Counted from the stretch's first letter, positions 18,740-29,463 are shown. The stretch is DNA of 64,000 nucleotides from an uncultured Bacteroidota bacterium (GCA_913050005.1 CAJXBI010000001.1:26748-90747); one strand, 5' to 3'. The notes: generated from the sequence alone by a model not told the origin. Numbers and translations are program-made.

Positions 18740-20824
18740 ATGAATAAATTAATTTACACAATAATTTCAACTCTAATTTCAACATTTGTAATCGCTCAAT
18801 GTGGTACTGATGAATATAATTATCGGCTGGTCAAAGATAAATTATCAGAACGTCTAACTTATGTAGATTATTTAGAGCAAACGTATAGTTTAAATGGTGT
18901 TAAGTTCGATGAGTCTTTGGATATAAAGAGTAAAAAAGCTTCAAGAGTTATACCAGTTGTATTTCATGTGATTCATGCTTACGGTGATGAGAATATTAGC
19001 AAAGCACAGATTGAAGACCAGATGCGTGTTATCAATGAAGATTTTCAACGAAAAAATTCAGATGCTTCAAATACAAGGGATTTCTTTAAAAGCAGAGCAG
19101 CAAATTTTGATATTGAATTTAAGTTGGCTCGTATCGCTCCGGATGGTTCTTATACAGAAGGAATCACTCGGACCTACGATCCGATTAATATGATTGAGGA
19201 TTATGAGGATCAAGATAATGAGGCTAAATCAGTTGCTTTAGCATGGGATAGGAATAGATACTTGAACATATGGGTAGTTAAAGAGATTAAAAGCAGTGGC
19301 ACAGGAACAATATTAGGTTATGCTCAGTTTCCAGGACAACGTGCATCAACAGATGGTATTGTAATGATTCATGATCGTGTGGGTACTATTGGAACTGCCA
19401 GCTCTTCATCGTCAGGGAAGGGTAGAACATTAACACACGAGATTGGTCATTGGTTAGGACTTTACCATCCATTTCAGGGAGGTTGTTTTGGTGGTGGAGA
19501 TCGTGTAGATGACACTCCGCCTGTATTGGAAGCTTCTTATGGTTGTACCTCAGGGCAAAATCCCAATACTTGTAATAGTGATTTTCCAGACGAAATTGAT
19601 ATGGTTGAAAACTACATGGATTATGCAAATGGGAGTTGTATGAATGCTTTTACAAACGGACAACTTGCTCGAGTGAATGGCTTTCTAGCAAGTACTAATT
19701 ACAGGGCAAGAAATATAGCGGCTTCTAATATCACAGCTACTGGAGTAAACACTAATCCAGTCTCGATACCTAAAGCAGATTTTTGGTATGATAATCCAGA
19801 TAAAAAAGTGATTTGTGCTGGTCAGATTATGAAGTACAAAGATTTTAGTTACAATGGAGATATTACACAAAGAACTTGGAAATTTGAGGGAGGGACTCCT
19901 GCAACATCAACAGCTGTAAATCCAGAAATAGTTTACAACACACCTGGAGTTTACAAGGTAGAGCTTGATGTGGCTAATAGTGCTGGTGGTACTACTGCTA
20001 GTCGGATTTTATTTGTCACAGTCTTACCTAATGTAGCCGAATCAAAAGCTCCTTTCGGACAAGATTTTGAGTCAAGTACTTCCGTTAGCGGATGGCAGTT
20101 TGAAAAAGATCTTTCGGGCAATGGTTGGAGTAAATCTTCATCTATAGGATACTCAGGCAGTAATTCAATACAAGCTTATGTTGATGAAAATACACCACAA
20201 TCACTTCGTATGAAAGCAATATCTGAAGCTGTTGATGTTAGTGAGTATGAAGTTCCATTAAATCTGCATTTTAAATATGCTTATGCAAGGAGAATTTCGA
20301 GTGCTTCAGAAATATTATTAGTTTTAGGTTCAGTTGATTGTGGTCAATCCTGGGCTACGCTAAAAGCCTACAATAGTGCTAACCTAGTTACGGGTCCAGT
20401 ATCGCCTAATTGGGTGCCTCAATCCAAATCAGACTGGGGAAGGGCTTCAATTAGTTTGTCCAAATACAAGGATGCAACTAATTTATTCTTAAGATTTGAC
20501 GTGATTAGTCAGCAAGGAAATTCTGTTTTTATTGATGACATTAATATTGGAGAGTTTGCTTTGTCAACACCACATCTAGATTATGAGATTCCTTGGAAAA
20601 TTTTCCCTAATCCTGCAAAGAATAATTTTATAGTTGAAACAAAGAGTAAGGTTATTAGTGGTAATTTGTATATCGTGGATTTAACAGGAAGAATACTTTT
20701 TGAGAAAAAAATAAATTCAGATCAAATCACGATTAATTCATCAGGTATTCCCAACGGATTATACATCTTATCTGTTGTGAATGATAATAAAGTATGGTCT
20801 AGTAAGCTAATAATTAATAAATAA
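18740..20824 (+). CDS. Secreted M43 pappalysin-like zinc metalloprotease with PKD domain and T9SS type A C-terminal sorting domain
   Basis: Signal peptide; HEIGHWLGLYH (HExxHxxGxxH); PKD-like KYKDFSYNGDITQRTWKFEGG; C-terminal IFPNPAKNNFIVE...GLYILSVVNDNKVWSSKLIINK. Confidence 0.9.
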   Translation: MNKLIYTIISTLISTFVIAQCGTDEYNYRLVKDKLSERLTYVDYLEQTYSLNGVKFDESLDIKSKKASRVIPVVFHVIHAYGDENISKAQIEDQMRVINEDFQRKNSDASNTRDFFKSRAANFDIEFKLARIAPDGSYTEGITRTYDPINMIEDYEDQDNEAKSVALAWDRNRYLNIWVVKEIKSSGTGTILGYAQFPGQRASTDGIVMIHDRVGTIGTASSSSSGKGRTLTHEIGHWLGLYHPFQGGCFGGGDRVDDTPPVLEASYGCTSGQNPNTCNSDFPDEIDMVENYMDYANGSCMNAFTNGQLARVNGFLASTNYRARNIAASNITATGVNTNPVSIPKADFWYDNPDKKVICAGQIMKYKDFSYNGDITQRTWKFEGGTPATSTAVNPEIVYNTPGVYKVELDVANSAGGTTASRILFVTVLPNVAESKAPFGQDFESSTSVSGWQFEKDLSGNGWSKSSSIGYSGSNSIQAYVDENTPQSLRMKAISEAVDVSEYEVPLNLHFKYAYARRISSASEILLVLGSVDCGQSWATLKAYNSANLVTGPVSPNWVPQSKSDWGRASISLSKYKDATNLFLRFDVISQQGNSVFIDDINIGEFALSTPHLDYEIPWKIFPNPAKNNFIVETKSKVISGNLYIVDLTGRILFEKKINSDQITINSSGIPNGLYILSVVNDNKVWSSKLIINK

Positions 20825-23142
20825 TGTCAAAAAATTTAGTTATTGTAGAGTCCCCTGCCAAGGCGAAGACAATTGAAAAGTTTTTAGGTGAGGGCTTCAC
20901 CGTTAAGTCAAGTTTTGGACACATTCGTGATTTAGCCAAAGGAGACTCAGCTATAGATATAGAGAGGGGGTATATGCCCAATTATATTGTATCAACAGAT
21001 AAAAAGAAAATTGTTACAGAGCTAAAGAAGCTTGCAAAAGATGCCGATATGGTATGGCTTGCTTCGGATGAAGATCGAGAGGGAGAAGCAATATCTTGGC
21101 ACCTCTCTGAGGTTTTGGGGTTGAAACCTAATAACACAAAACGAATTGTATTCCATGAAATTACAAAGTCTGCGATTTTACATGCCATAGATAATCCAAG
21201 AGATATAGATAATAATTTAGTCAAGGCCCAGCAAGCTAGAAGGGTTCTTGATCGTTTGGTAGGTTTTCAACTCTCTCCTGTTTTATGGAGAAAAGTGAAG
21301 CCATCGTTGAGTGCAGGAAGAGTTCAAAGTGTTGCCGTAAGATTGATAGTAGAACGAGAAAAACAAATTGAAGGTTTTGTCACAAGCTCGAGTTTCAAAT
21401 TGCAAGGATTGTTTCAAACATCAGGCAAGCCTATTTATGCAGATTTATCTAAGCGACCATCTACTCTTCAGGATGCCAATGAGTTTTTAGCTCGCTGTAA
21501 AGGTGCAACATTCAAGGTAGGTTCAATCAAGACAGTACCTGCTAAACGTTATCCATCAGCACCATTTACAACCTCTACACTTCAACAAGAGGCCAGTAGA
21601 AAATTGGGTTTCAATGTATCAAGAACAATGATGCTTGCTCAACGGTTGTACGAAAATGGACATATTACATACATGAGGACGGATTCAGTAAATCTATCTG
21701 ATTTCGCTCGAAAAAGTGCCCAAAACTCCATTAACAATGAATATGGTGAACAATATTCAAAACCAAGAAAATATGCTACCAAAAATGATAGTGCTCAAGA
21801 AGCTCACGAAGCAATAAGGCCTACCAATTTTGATTTAAATAGTGCTGGAGATGATGATGCACAAATGAGGCTTTATCAGCTGATATGGAAAAGAGCTATT
21901 GCTTCTCAAATGAGTGATGCACAACTTGAAAGAACAACTATAGAAATAGTTAATGATAAGATTACAGATGCCTTCAAAGCTAAAGGTGAGGTAATAAAGT
22001 TCGATGGATTTCTAAAAGTATATCTTGAGGGTACAGATGATGAGAATGACGAGGAAGACAGTGGATTACTTCCTAAAGTATCTAAAGGGCAAGTTCTTGA
22101 ACTCTCAGAAATAAAAGCTACACAAAGGTACACAAGACCTCCTGCTAGATTTACAGAAGCTAGCTTAGTGAAACGATTGGAAGAGTTGGGTATTGGTAGA
22201 CCATCTACTTATGCTCCAACAATATCAACTGTCCAGAAACGCGGCTATGTAGTTAAAGACGAAATTGACGGAAAGTCTCGATCTTATGACGTTCTCACAT
22301 TGAAGAATGATGAAATTGTTAGTGAGAAACTCAATGAAAATTATGGTGCTGATAAAAATAAGCTTCATCCAAGCGACATCGGGAGAGTAGTTACCGAATT
22401 TTTGATCGAACATTTCAGTGAAATTATGGATTTTGGTTTCACAGCTAGCGTAGAGAAGGAGTTTGACGAAATTGCTGAGGGAATGAAAAATTGGTCCCAA
22501 ATGATCGATGATTTTTACCAACCATTTAGTAAAAATGTAACTAAAACTCTTGAAAATGCTGGTAGAGCAACAGGTGAAAGAGCATTGGGTAACGATCCCA
22601 AGACAGGCAAGCCTATAATTGCAAGAATAGGACGTTTCGGACCAATGGTTCAAATTGGAGAACAAGATGACGAGGAGAAGCCAAGATTTGCTAGTCTAAC
22701 CAAAGGACAAAATATCAACAATATAACGTTAGAAGAAGCACTAGACTTATTCAAAATGCCAAGGATTCTAGGTGATTATGAGGATAAGGATGTGAAAGCC
22801 AATATTGGTAGATTCGGTCCGTATATACAACATCAAAAAATGTTTGTATCTATACCTAAAGAGGAGGATGTCATGACCATTGAATTGAGTAGGGCTATAG
22901 AACTAATAGAAGAAAAAAAAATAGCCGATGCTAATCGTATAATTAAAAAATTTGAGGAAGATCCTGATACAGAAATTCTAAATGGGAGATGGGGACCATA
23001 TATTAAGTCAGGTAAGAAAAATTACAAATTGCCAAAAGATCTTGCAGATCCATCCAAATTATCATTTGGTGAGGTCAAATATATTATTGAAAATCAACCT
23101 GCAAAAGGAAAACGAAAGGCTTTGAAATCGGTTAAGAAATAG
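20824..23142 (+). CDS. topA: DNA topoisomerase I
   Basis: NLVIVESPAKAKTIEKFLG, DEDREGEAISWHL, TYMRTDS motifs; TAATG overlap with preceding protease. Confidence 0.97.
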   Translation: MSKNLVIVESPAKAKTIEKFLGEGFTVKSSFGHIRDLAKGDSAIDIERGYMPNYIVSTDKKKIVTELKKLAKDADMVWLASDEDREGEAISWHLSEVLGLKPNNTKRIVFHEITKSAILHAIDNPRDIDNNLVKAQQARRVLDRLVGFQLSPVLWRKVKPSLSAGRVQSVAVRLIVEREKQIEGFVTSSSFKLQGLFQTSGKPIYADLSKRPSTLQDANEFLARCKGATFKVGSIKTVPAKRYPSAPFTTSTLQQEASRKLGFNVSRTMMLAQRLYENGHITYMRTDSVNLSDFARKSAQNSINNEYGEQYSKPRKYATKNDSAQEAHEAIRPTNFDLNSAGDDDAQMRLYQLIWKRAIASQMSDAQLERTTIEIVNDKITDAFKAKGEVIKFDGFLKVYLEGTDDENDEEDSGLLPKVSKGQVLELSEIKATQRYTRPPARFTEASLVKRLEELGIGRPSTYAPTISTVQKRGYVVKDEIDGKSRSYDVLTLKNDEIVSEKLNENYGADKNKLHPSDIGRVVTEFLIEHFSEIMDFGFTASVEKEFDEIAEGMKNWSQMIDDFYQPFSKNVTKTLENAGRATGERALGNDPKTGKPIIARIGRFGPMVQIGEQDDEEKPRFASLTKGQNINNITLEEALDLFKMPRILGDYEDKDVKANIGRFGPYIQHQKMFVSIPKEEDVMTIELSRAIELIEEKKIADANRIIKKFEEDPDTEILNGRWGPYIKSGKKNYKLPKDLADPSKLSFGEVKYIIENQPAKGKRKALKSVKK

Positions 23143-23175
23143 CTCTAATTATTTTGTGCTAAGTCGTTAGATTTG

Positions 23176-24078
23176 ATGGAAGTTAAAGAATTAAAAAATA
23201 TGGTTTACTTACTTGACGATTCTGATGAACGTGTAGTAAGTCACATAGAAGAAAAAATTTTTTCATATGGATTAAATTCTATACCTTACCTAGAATCACT
23301 ATGGCCTAACGAAGAGTCCGCAATAAGACAAGAAAAAATTGTAAATCTTATTAAACGAATTAAACAAAATGTATTAGCCGAAGAATTAAAATCTTGGCTG
23401 AATTCTGAAGAACAAGACTTATTAGATGGAGTTTTTATTATAAATAAAATTTTAGATCCTAATCTTGACCGTCAGCATATTGAGAACCAATTAGATAAGA
23501 TAAAATTAGATACTTGGTTAGAATTAAATTACGATTTAACATCTTTTGAAAAAGTTAAGATATTAAATCGAATAATTTTTGACGTTCACAAATTTACTGG
23601 GGATACAGAAAACTATGATCATAGCAAAAATTCATTTTTATCTTCTGTGCTAGAACGAAAAAAAGGAAATCCAATCTCATTGGCTGTAGTTTATTGCATT
23701 ATTGCACAAAGATTAAATATTCCTATTTATGGAGTTAATCTACCTCAGCATTTTATTCTCGGATATGTTAAAGACCTTGAGTGGCCACCTTTGCTGAGAT
23801 TTAACGATGAGTCACTTTCAAGGGAAAGCCAATATAATGAAATCTTGTTTTACATAAATCCATTTAATAATGGACTTATTTTTAACCAAGAAAATATTCT
23901 TAAATTTTTAAAACAACTTAAACTAGAAGTTAAAGAAGATTATTTTAAAATTTGCGAGAACAGAGATATCATAATTAGAATTTTAAGAAATTTAGAAGTT
24001 TCTTTTTCCAAAGAGAATAATCACAGTAAGAAAGATCAGGTCTTGAATCTTATTAAAATTATGATGAGAGAGGATTAA
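23176..24078 (+). CDS. Transglutaminase-like / SirB1-family protein
   Basis: RKKGNPISLAVVYCIIAQRLNIPIYGVNLPQHFILGY is the hallmark of the SirB1/YchA-like family. Confidence 0.82.
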   Translation: MEVKELKNMVYLLDDSDERVVSHIEEKIFSYGLNSIPYLESLWPNEESAIRQEKIVNLIKRIKQNVLAEELKSWLNSEEQDLLDGVFIINKILDPNLDRQHIENQLDKIKLDTWLELNYDLTSFEKVKILNRIIFDVHKFTGDTENYDHSKNSFLSSVLERKKGNPISLAVVYCIIAQRLNIPIYGVNLPQHFILGYVKDLEWPPLLRFNDESLSRESQYNEILFYINPFNNGLIFNQENILKFLKQLKLEVKEDYFKICENRDIIIRILRNLEVSFSKENNHSKKDQVLNLIKIMMRED

Positions 24079-24094
24079 TTGGTTTATCCGATTA

Positions 24095-25060
24095 TTACCA
24101 CCCAAGAATCCTGGCAAATATCAGTGGAGCAACAATGGTTGCATCACTTTCAATAATAAATTTTGGGGTCTTTTTAGCTAATTTTCCCCATGTAATTTTC
24201 TCATTAGGTACAGCACCAGAGTAGGAGCCATAACTAGTAGTACTATCACTAATTTGGCAAAAGTAGCTCCACAGTTTAGTAGGCTTTTCCAAATCTTGCT
24301 CCAGCATAGGAACAACACAAATTGGGAAATCACCAGCAATACCTCCACCAATTTGAAAGAATCCTATCGACGAATTTTTACTTGTATCAATGTACCAATC
24401 AGCGAGATAGGTCATATACTCAATACCACTTTTCATTGTACTTGGTATTAATTTGCCAACAATACAATTACTAGCAAAAATATTTCCAAGCGTGCTATCT
24501 TCCCAGCCAGGAACTACCATAGGTAAGTTTTTTTCAGCAGCAGCAAGAAGCCACGAGTCTGCAGGGTCAATTTGATAATGTTCCTTCAAGCAACCATCCA
24601 ATAACATTTTGTACATATATTCATGGGGAAGATATCTTTTTCCATTTGATTCTGCATTCTTCCAAAAACGTTCAATGTTGTGTTGAATTTTTCGGAATGC
24701 CTCTTCCTCTGGTATGCATGTATCAGTTACTCTATTGAGTTTTTGATCTAATAATTGTTGTTCGTCAGTGGGTGTTAAGTCCCGATAATTAGGAATTCTC
24801 TTGTAATGGTCATGTGCTACTAGATTCATGACATCTTCTTCTAAATTAGCTCCCGTACAACTAATGCAATGAACTTTGTCTTGACGGATCATTTCAGCTA
24901 AAATTTTGCCAAGTTCAGCAGTACTCATTGCACCTGCAAGGGTAACCATCATTTTATTTCCTAAAATCAATTGGTTGTTATATTCATCCGCAGCATCTAC
25001 TAATGAGGCTGCATTGAAATGCAGGAAGTATTTATCTATAAATTCACTAATTGGTTTCAT
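24095..25060 (-). CDS. Deoxyhypusine synthase-like protein (bacterial polyamine enzyme)
   Basis: 321 aa; VTLAGAMSTAELGKILAEMI, SCTGANLEED; YSGAVPNEKITWGKL retains the WGK lysine of the DHS family. Confidence 0.88.
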   Translation of the reverse strand: MKPISEFIDKYFLHFNAASLVDAADEYNNQLILGNKMMVTLAGAMSTAELGKILAEMIRQDKVHCISCTGANLEEDVMNLVAHDHYKRIPNYRDLTPTDEQQLLDQKLNRVTDTCIPEEEAFRKIQHNIERFWKNAESNGKRYLPHEYMYKMLLDGCLKEHYQIDPADSWLLAAAEKNLPMVVPGWEDSTLGNIFASNCIVGKLIPSTMKSGIEYMTYLADWYIDTSKNSSIGFFQIGGGIAGDFPICVVPMLEQDLEKPTKLWSYFCQISDSTTSYGSYSGAVPNEKITWGKLAKKTPKFIIESDATIVAPLIFARILGW

Positions 25061-26457
25061 TATTTATATCCTAATATTTTCATCATACTCTCAGCGGTTT
25101 GTTCTTCCTGAAAAACCTCATCAATAATTTTACCATCTTCATTTTTAGATAGTAGAATTTTTTTAGGACTAGGTATCAAGCAATGCTTAATTCCACCTTG
25201 GCCACTCAAACCTTCCTGATATGCACCCGTATTAAAAAATCCAATGTAAAGAGGCTTTCCTTTATCAAATTCAGGTAGGTATATGGCATTAACGTGTTGT
25301 TCACTGTTATAATAATCATCGCTATCACATGTCAAACCTCCTAATAAAACTCTTTCATAACTGGAGTTCCAATTGTTCAAGGGTAATAATATAAATCGTT
25401 CATTGATTGCCCACGCATCTGGTAATGTAGTCATAAATGATCCATCAATCATATTCCATTTCTCTCGATCATTTTGTTTCTTTTGATAAATAATTTTATA
25501 GATAGTGCCGGCACTTTCTCCAACAGTATAACTTCCAAACTCAGTAAAAATATGGGGGTCCTCAATATTTTTTGATGAACATTCAATCTTGATTTGACTT
25601 ACAATTTCTCGCACCATGTAATCATAATCATAATTAAAATTTAGATTTTTCTTAATGGGGAAACCACCTCCAATGTTAAGTGAATCTAGAGGTTGGCATA
25701 ATCTTTTTAATTGAACATAGACATTTAAACATTTTCGTAATTCATTCCAATAATATGAGGTATCTCTTATGCCTGTATTTATAAAAAAATGGAGCATTTT
25801 CAGCTCAAAATTTTGGGAGCCTTTTATATAATTTTCATAAAATGGGACAATGTCTTTGTACCTAATACCGAGCCTAGACGTGTAAAAAGAAAATTTGGGT
25901 TCTTCTTCAGAGGCAATTCTAATACCAACCTTAATCTTCTTATTTGTTCTATTTTTTAAGAGTTCAAATTCATTGGTATTATCGATTACAACACAGAGGT
26001 TTTCAAAACCAAGCTCAATTAAATCAATAATATTATCAATGTAATTTTCAGTTTTGAATCCGTTACAGATAATGAAACAATCTTTATTTATTTCATCGTG
26101 TTCAATTAAGTTCTTAATTAATGCTAGATCATATGCTGAAGAAGTTTCTATATGTACGTCATTTTTAATGCACTCTTTTAGTACATATTTAAAATGTGAA
26201 CTTTTTGTACAATAACAGTAGTGATACTTGCCCTTGTAATTGTACTCGGTAAACGCATTTGAAAACCATTGTTTTGCTTTTTGAATATTCTCTGAGATTT
26301 TAGGTAAATAACTAAATTGTAAAGGTGTGCTGTGTTTTTTAACTAAATCCATTAATGGCAGACCCCGCAATAGTAGTTCCCCATCTGAACTGGTTGAGAA
26401 TTCATCCGTTGGAAATTCAAAGGTTTGCTCTATTAAGTCAGCGTATTTATTCTTCAA
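25060..26457 (-). CDS. Arginine decarboxylase (PLP fold-III / ODC-DapDC family, biosynthetic)
   Basis: 465 aa; YHYCYCTKSSHFKYVLKE PLP-lysine region, LNIGGGFP, TFGSYTVGESAGT-like motif; TAATG coupling to the DHS-like gene. Confidence 0.82.
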   Translation of the reverse strand: MKNKYADLIEQTFEFPTDEFSTSSDGELLLRGLPLMDLVKKHSTPLQFSYLPKISENIQKAKQWFSNAFTEYNYKGKYHYCYCTKSSHFKYVLKECIKNDVHIETSSAYDLALIKNLIEHDEINKDCFIICNGFKTENYIDNIIDLIELGFENLCVVIDNTNEFELLKNRTNKKIKVGIRIASEEEPKFSFYTSRLGIRYKDIVPFYENYIKGSQNFELKMLHFFINTGIRDTSYYWNELRKCLNVYVQLKRLCQPLDSLNIGGGFPIKKNLNFNYDYDYMVREIVSQIKIECSSKNIEDPHIFTEFGSYTVGESAGTIYKIIYQKKQNDREKWNMIDGSFMTTLPDAWAINERFILLPLNNWNSSYERVLLGGLTCDSDDYYNSEQHVNAIYLPEFDKGKPLYIGFFNTGAYQEGLSGQGGIKHCLIPSPKKILLSKNEDGKIIDEVFQEEQTAESMMKILGYK

Positions 26458-26643
26458 TATTTTGAATTTTGATTACAAAAGAAAATAAAAAAACGATTTT
26501 GGGTGCCAAAAAAACACAATTTAATGAGGAGAATTATTACCCTTTAACGAAAATAATTTAATTCATTGGTTGATTTATTATTTCCAATGGTACTAAAGTA
26601 TTCAGGTATTTTGTAAATTCGCAAACTTCCAAAAACTAACGCT

Positions 26644-29463
26644 ATCAAAAATCAGGATATCATAAAAATTATAGGTGCTAAAGAGCATAATCTTCGTAAT
26701 GTTGATTTGGAAATTCCTAGGCATGAACTTGTTGTATTTACAGGTTTAAGTGGTAGTGGTAAATCAAGTCTAGCTTTTGATACCATTTTTGCAGAAGGTC
26801 AACGTAGATACATGGAAACATTTTCTGCCTATGCAAGACAATTCATAGGTGAAATAAAACGTCCAGATGTTGATAAAATTGAGGGGTTGAGTCCTGTAAT
26901 TGCCATTGAACAAAAGACAGTAAGTAAAAACCCTCGGAGTACAGTAGGTACTATTACAGAGGTATATGACTTTTTAAGATTGCTTTTTTCTAGAGCTGGT
27001 ACAGCATATTCTTACTTAAGTGGGAATAAGATGAAAAGTTTCACAGAAAAAGAAATTATTGACGGAGTTAATAATTTATTATTTACAAAAATGGTTATCC
27101 TCGCCCCATTAATCAAAGGTAGAAAAGGTCATTACAGAGATCTTTTTGAGCAATACAGAAAGCGAGGTTTCACAAAAGCTAGGGTAGATGGTGAATTGCA
27201 AGAAATTGAGTTAGGCATGCAATTAGATCGATATAAAGTGCATGATATTGAGCTAGTTATTGATCGATTAACATCAGAAGATAAAGAAACTATCCGGTTG
27301 ACAGATTCCATACGAACTGCATTAAAAATGGGCAAAGGAATTATTAGTGTGCTTGATTCAGAAACACAAGAAATTACCCACTTTAGTAAGTTTTTGATGG
27401 ATGTTGAAACAGGATTATCATACAATGAACCACAACCTAATTTATTTTCATTTAATTCTCCTTATGGTGCGTGTTTGTCATGTAGTGGTCTAGGAACTTC
27501 TTCTGATATTTTTAGAGAAGATTTGATTCCAAATCCAAAATTGAGCATAAACAAAGGAGGTCTTGCACCCCTTGGTGAGGTAAAGAACAACTGGACATTT
27601 ACCCAACTCAATGCAATGGGTAAGAAGTTAAAATTTAGTTTATCTAAACCAATTTCTTTCATACCTTCTGATATTATGGATATCATTTTGAATGGATCGG
27701 ATGAAAAGTTTGAAGTTGAATATCGAGGAAGTTCTGGATATAATCAAACTTTTGAAACCAATTGGAAAGGATTAATTCCCTCATTGATGGAGGCATATCA
27801 CGAAAAAAACTATGGTACGCTTAGCAGATGGGCAGATGAATTTATGACTGTAGTTCCTTGTGCAGATTGCAACGGAGGAAGGCTCAATAAAGAGGCTTTA
27901 TCTTACCGTATTAGTGATACAAATATTGCAGATTTATCAACCAAAAGTATTGGTGATCTAGCAAAATGGTTGGAGAATGTATATTCAAACCTAGAGGACA
28001 GACAATTAGTCATTGCGCAAGAAATTCTTAAAGAAATAAGAGAACGTGTTCAGTTTTTATTGGATGTCGGACTTTCCTATTTATCACTCAATAATTCGGC
28101 TAAGACGTTAAGTGGAGGAGAAGCTCAACGAATTAGATTGGCAACTCAAATTGGATCTCAGCTTGAAGAAGTATTGTATATTTTAGATGAGCCAAGCATT
28201 GGACTTCATCAAAGGGATAATCACAGGCTCATTCAATCCTTAAAAAATTTACGAGATATTGGCAACTCTGTTATTGTAGTAGAACATGATAAAGATATGA
28301 TTGTTCAGAGTGATTATGTGGTTGATATTGGTCCATTTGCTGGAAAGAATGGAGGTCAGATTGTTTCAAGTGGGAAATGGGAAGAAATTCAAAATAATGG
28401 AACACTTACAGCAGATTATTTGTCAGGAAAGCGAGAAATTCCTATTCCTTCAAAACGCAGAAAAGGAAATGGAAAGAAAATATCACTTTATGGATGTGAG
28501 GGTAATAATTTGAAAAATATTACGGTTCATTTTCCTATAGGTAAACTAATTGCAGTGACGGGTGTAAGTGGTAGTGGGAAGAGTAGTCTAATTAACGAAA
28601 CTCTGCATCCTATTCTTTCGGAATATGTTTATAAGTCCAAAAAGAAACCCTTAAAATATAAAAAGGTAAAAGGACTCGAACATATTGATAAGGTAATCAC
28701 AATAGATCAATCTCCAATTGGAAGAACACCAAGGAGTAATCCTGCTACTTATGTAGGTTTTTTCTCGGAAATTCGTACATTATTTGCCGATATTGGGGAG
28801 TCAAAAATTAGAGGGTATAAACCAGGTAGGTTTAGTTTTAATGTGAAAGGCGGAAGATGCGAAACTTGCAAAGGAGGGGGACAAAAAGTAATTGAGATGA
28901 ACTTTTTACCAGATGTTTTGGTAGAATGTGAAACATGTCAAGGTAAACGATACAACAGAGAAACCCTTGATATTCGATATAAGAATAAAAATATAAGTGA
29001 TATTCTAGACATGACTGTTGAGGAAGCTGTCCAATTTTTTGAGGCTGTTCCATCAATTTATAGAAAGATAAAAGCATTAAATGATGTTGGTCTTGGCTAT
29101 ATTACACTCGGGCAAAGTAGTACAACTATCTCAGGAGGAGAAGCTCAACGCGTAAAATTAGCAAGTGAGCTGTGTAAAATTAGTACAGGTCAAACATTCT
29201 ATATTCTAGATGAGCCTACTACTGGTCTTCATTTTGAAGATATTAATGTTTTACTAAATGTACTTCAAAACTTGGTTGAACTAGGAAATACAGTTTTATT
29301 AATTGAGCATAATTTGGACGTAGTTAAAGTTGCGGATTGGATTATTGATATTGGACCTGAAGGGGGGAATGCTGGAGGTGAATTAATTATAGAAGGAACA
29401 CCTGAACAAGTAATTAAATCCAAGGTTGGACACACATCTAAATTTTTGGAAGCAGAATTTTAA
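26644..29463 (+). CDS. uvrA: Excinuclease ABC subunit UvrA (start codon uncertain)
   Basis: ORF track starts at TTG 26707, but conserved N-terminus (IKNQDIIKIIGAKEHNLRNVDLEIPR) is encoded upstream in frame; FTGLSGSGKSSLAFDT, LSGGEAQRIRLA, Zn CxxC motifs. Confidence 0.95.
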   Translation: MKNQDIIKIIGAKEHNLRNVDLEIPRHELVVFTGLSGSGKSSLAFDTIFAEGQRRYMETFSAYARQFIGEIKRPDVDKIEGLSPVIAIEQKTVSKNPRSTVGTITEVYDFLRLLFSRAGTAYSYLSGNKMKSFTEKEIIDGVNNLLFTKMVILAPLIKGRKGHYRDLFEQYRKRGFTKARVDGELQEIELGMQLDRYKVHDIELVIDRLTSEDKETIRLTDSIRTALKMGKGIISVLDSETQEITHFSKFLMDVETGLSYNEPQPNLFSFNSPYGACLSCSGLGTSSDIFREDLIPNPKLSINKGGLAPLGEVKNNWTFTQLNAMGKKLKFSLSKPISFIPSDIMDIILNGSDEKFEVEYRGSSGYNQTFETNWKGLIPSLMEAYHEKNYGTLSRWADEFMTVVPCADCNGGRLNKEALSYRISDTNIADLSTKSIGDLAKWLENVYSNLEDRQLVIAQEILKEIRERVQFLLDVGLSYLSLNNSAKTLSGGEAQRIRLATQIGSQLEEVLYILDEPSIGLHQRDNHRLIQSLKNLRDIGNSVIVVEHDKDMIVQSDYVVDIGPFAGKNGGQIVSSGKWEEIQNNGTLTADYLSGKREIPIPSKRRKGNGKKISLYGCEGNNLKNITVHFPIGKLIAVTGVSGSGKSSLINETLHPILSEYVYKSKKKPLKYKKVKGLEHIDKVITIDQSPIGRTPRSNPATYVGFFSEIRTLFADIGESKIRGYKPGRFSFNVKGGRCETCKGGGQKVIEMNFLPDVLVECETCQGKRYNRETLDIRYKNKNISDILDMTVEEAVQFFEAVPSIYRKIKALNDVGLGYITLGQSSTTISGGEAQRVKLASELCKISTGQTFYILDEPTTGLHFEDINVLLNVLQNLVELGNTVLLIEHNLDVVKVADWIIDIGPEGGNAGGELIIEGTPEQVIKSKVGHTSKFLEAEF

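Noticed and set aside
22225-22665. 146-aa minus-strand ORF
   Set aside because: Antisense to the well-supported topA coding sequence; no recognisable domain.
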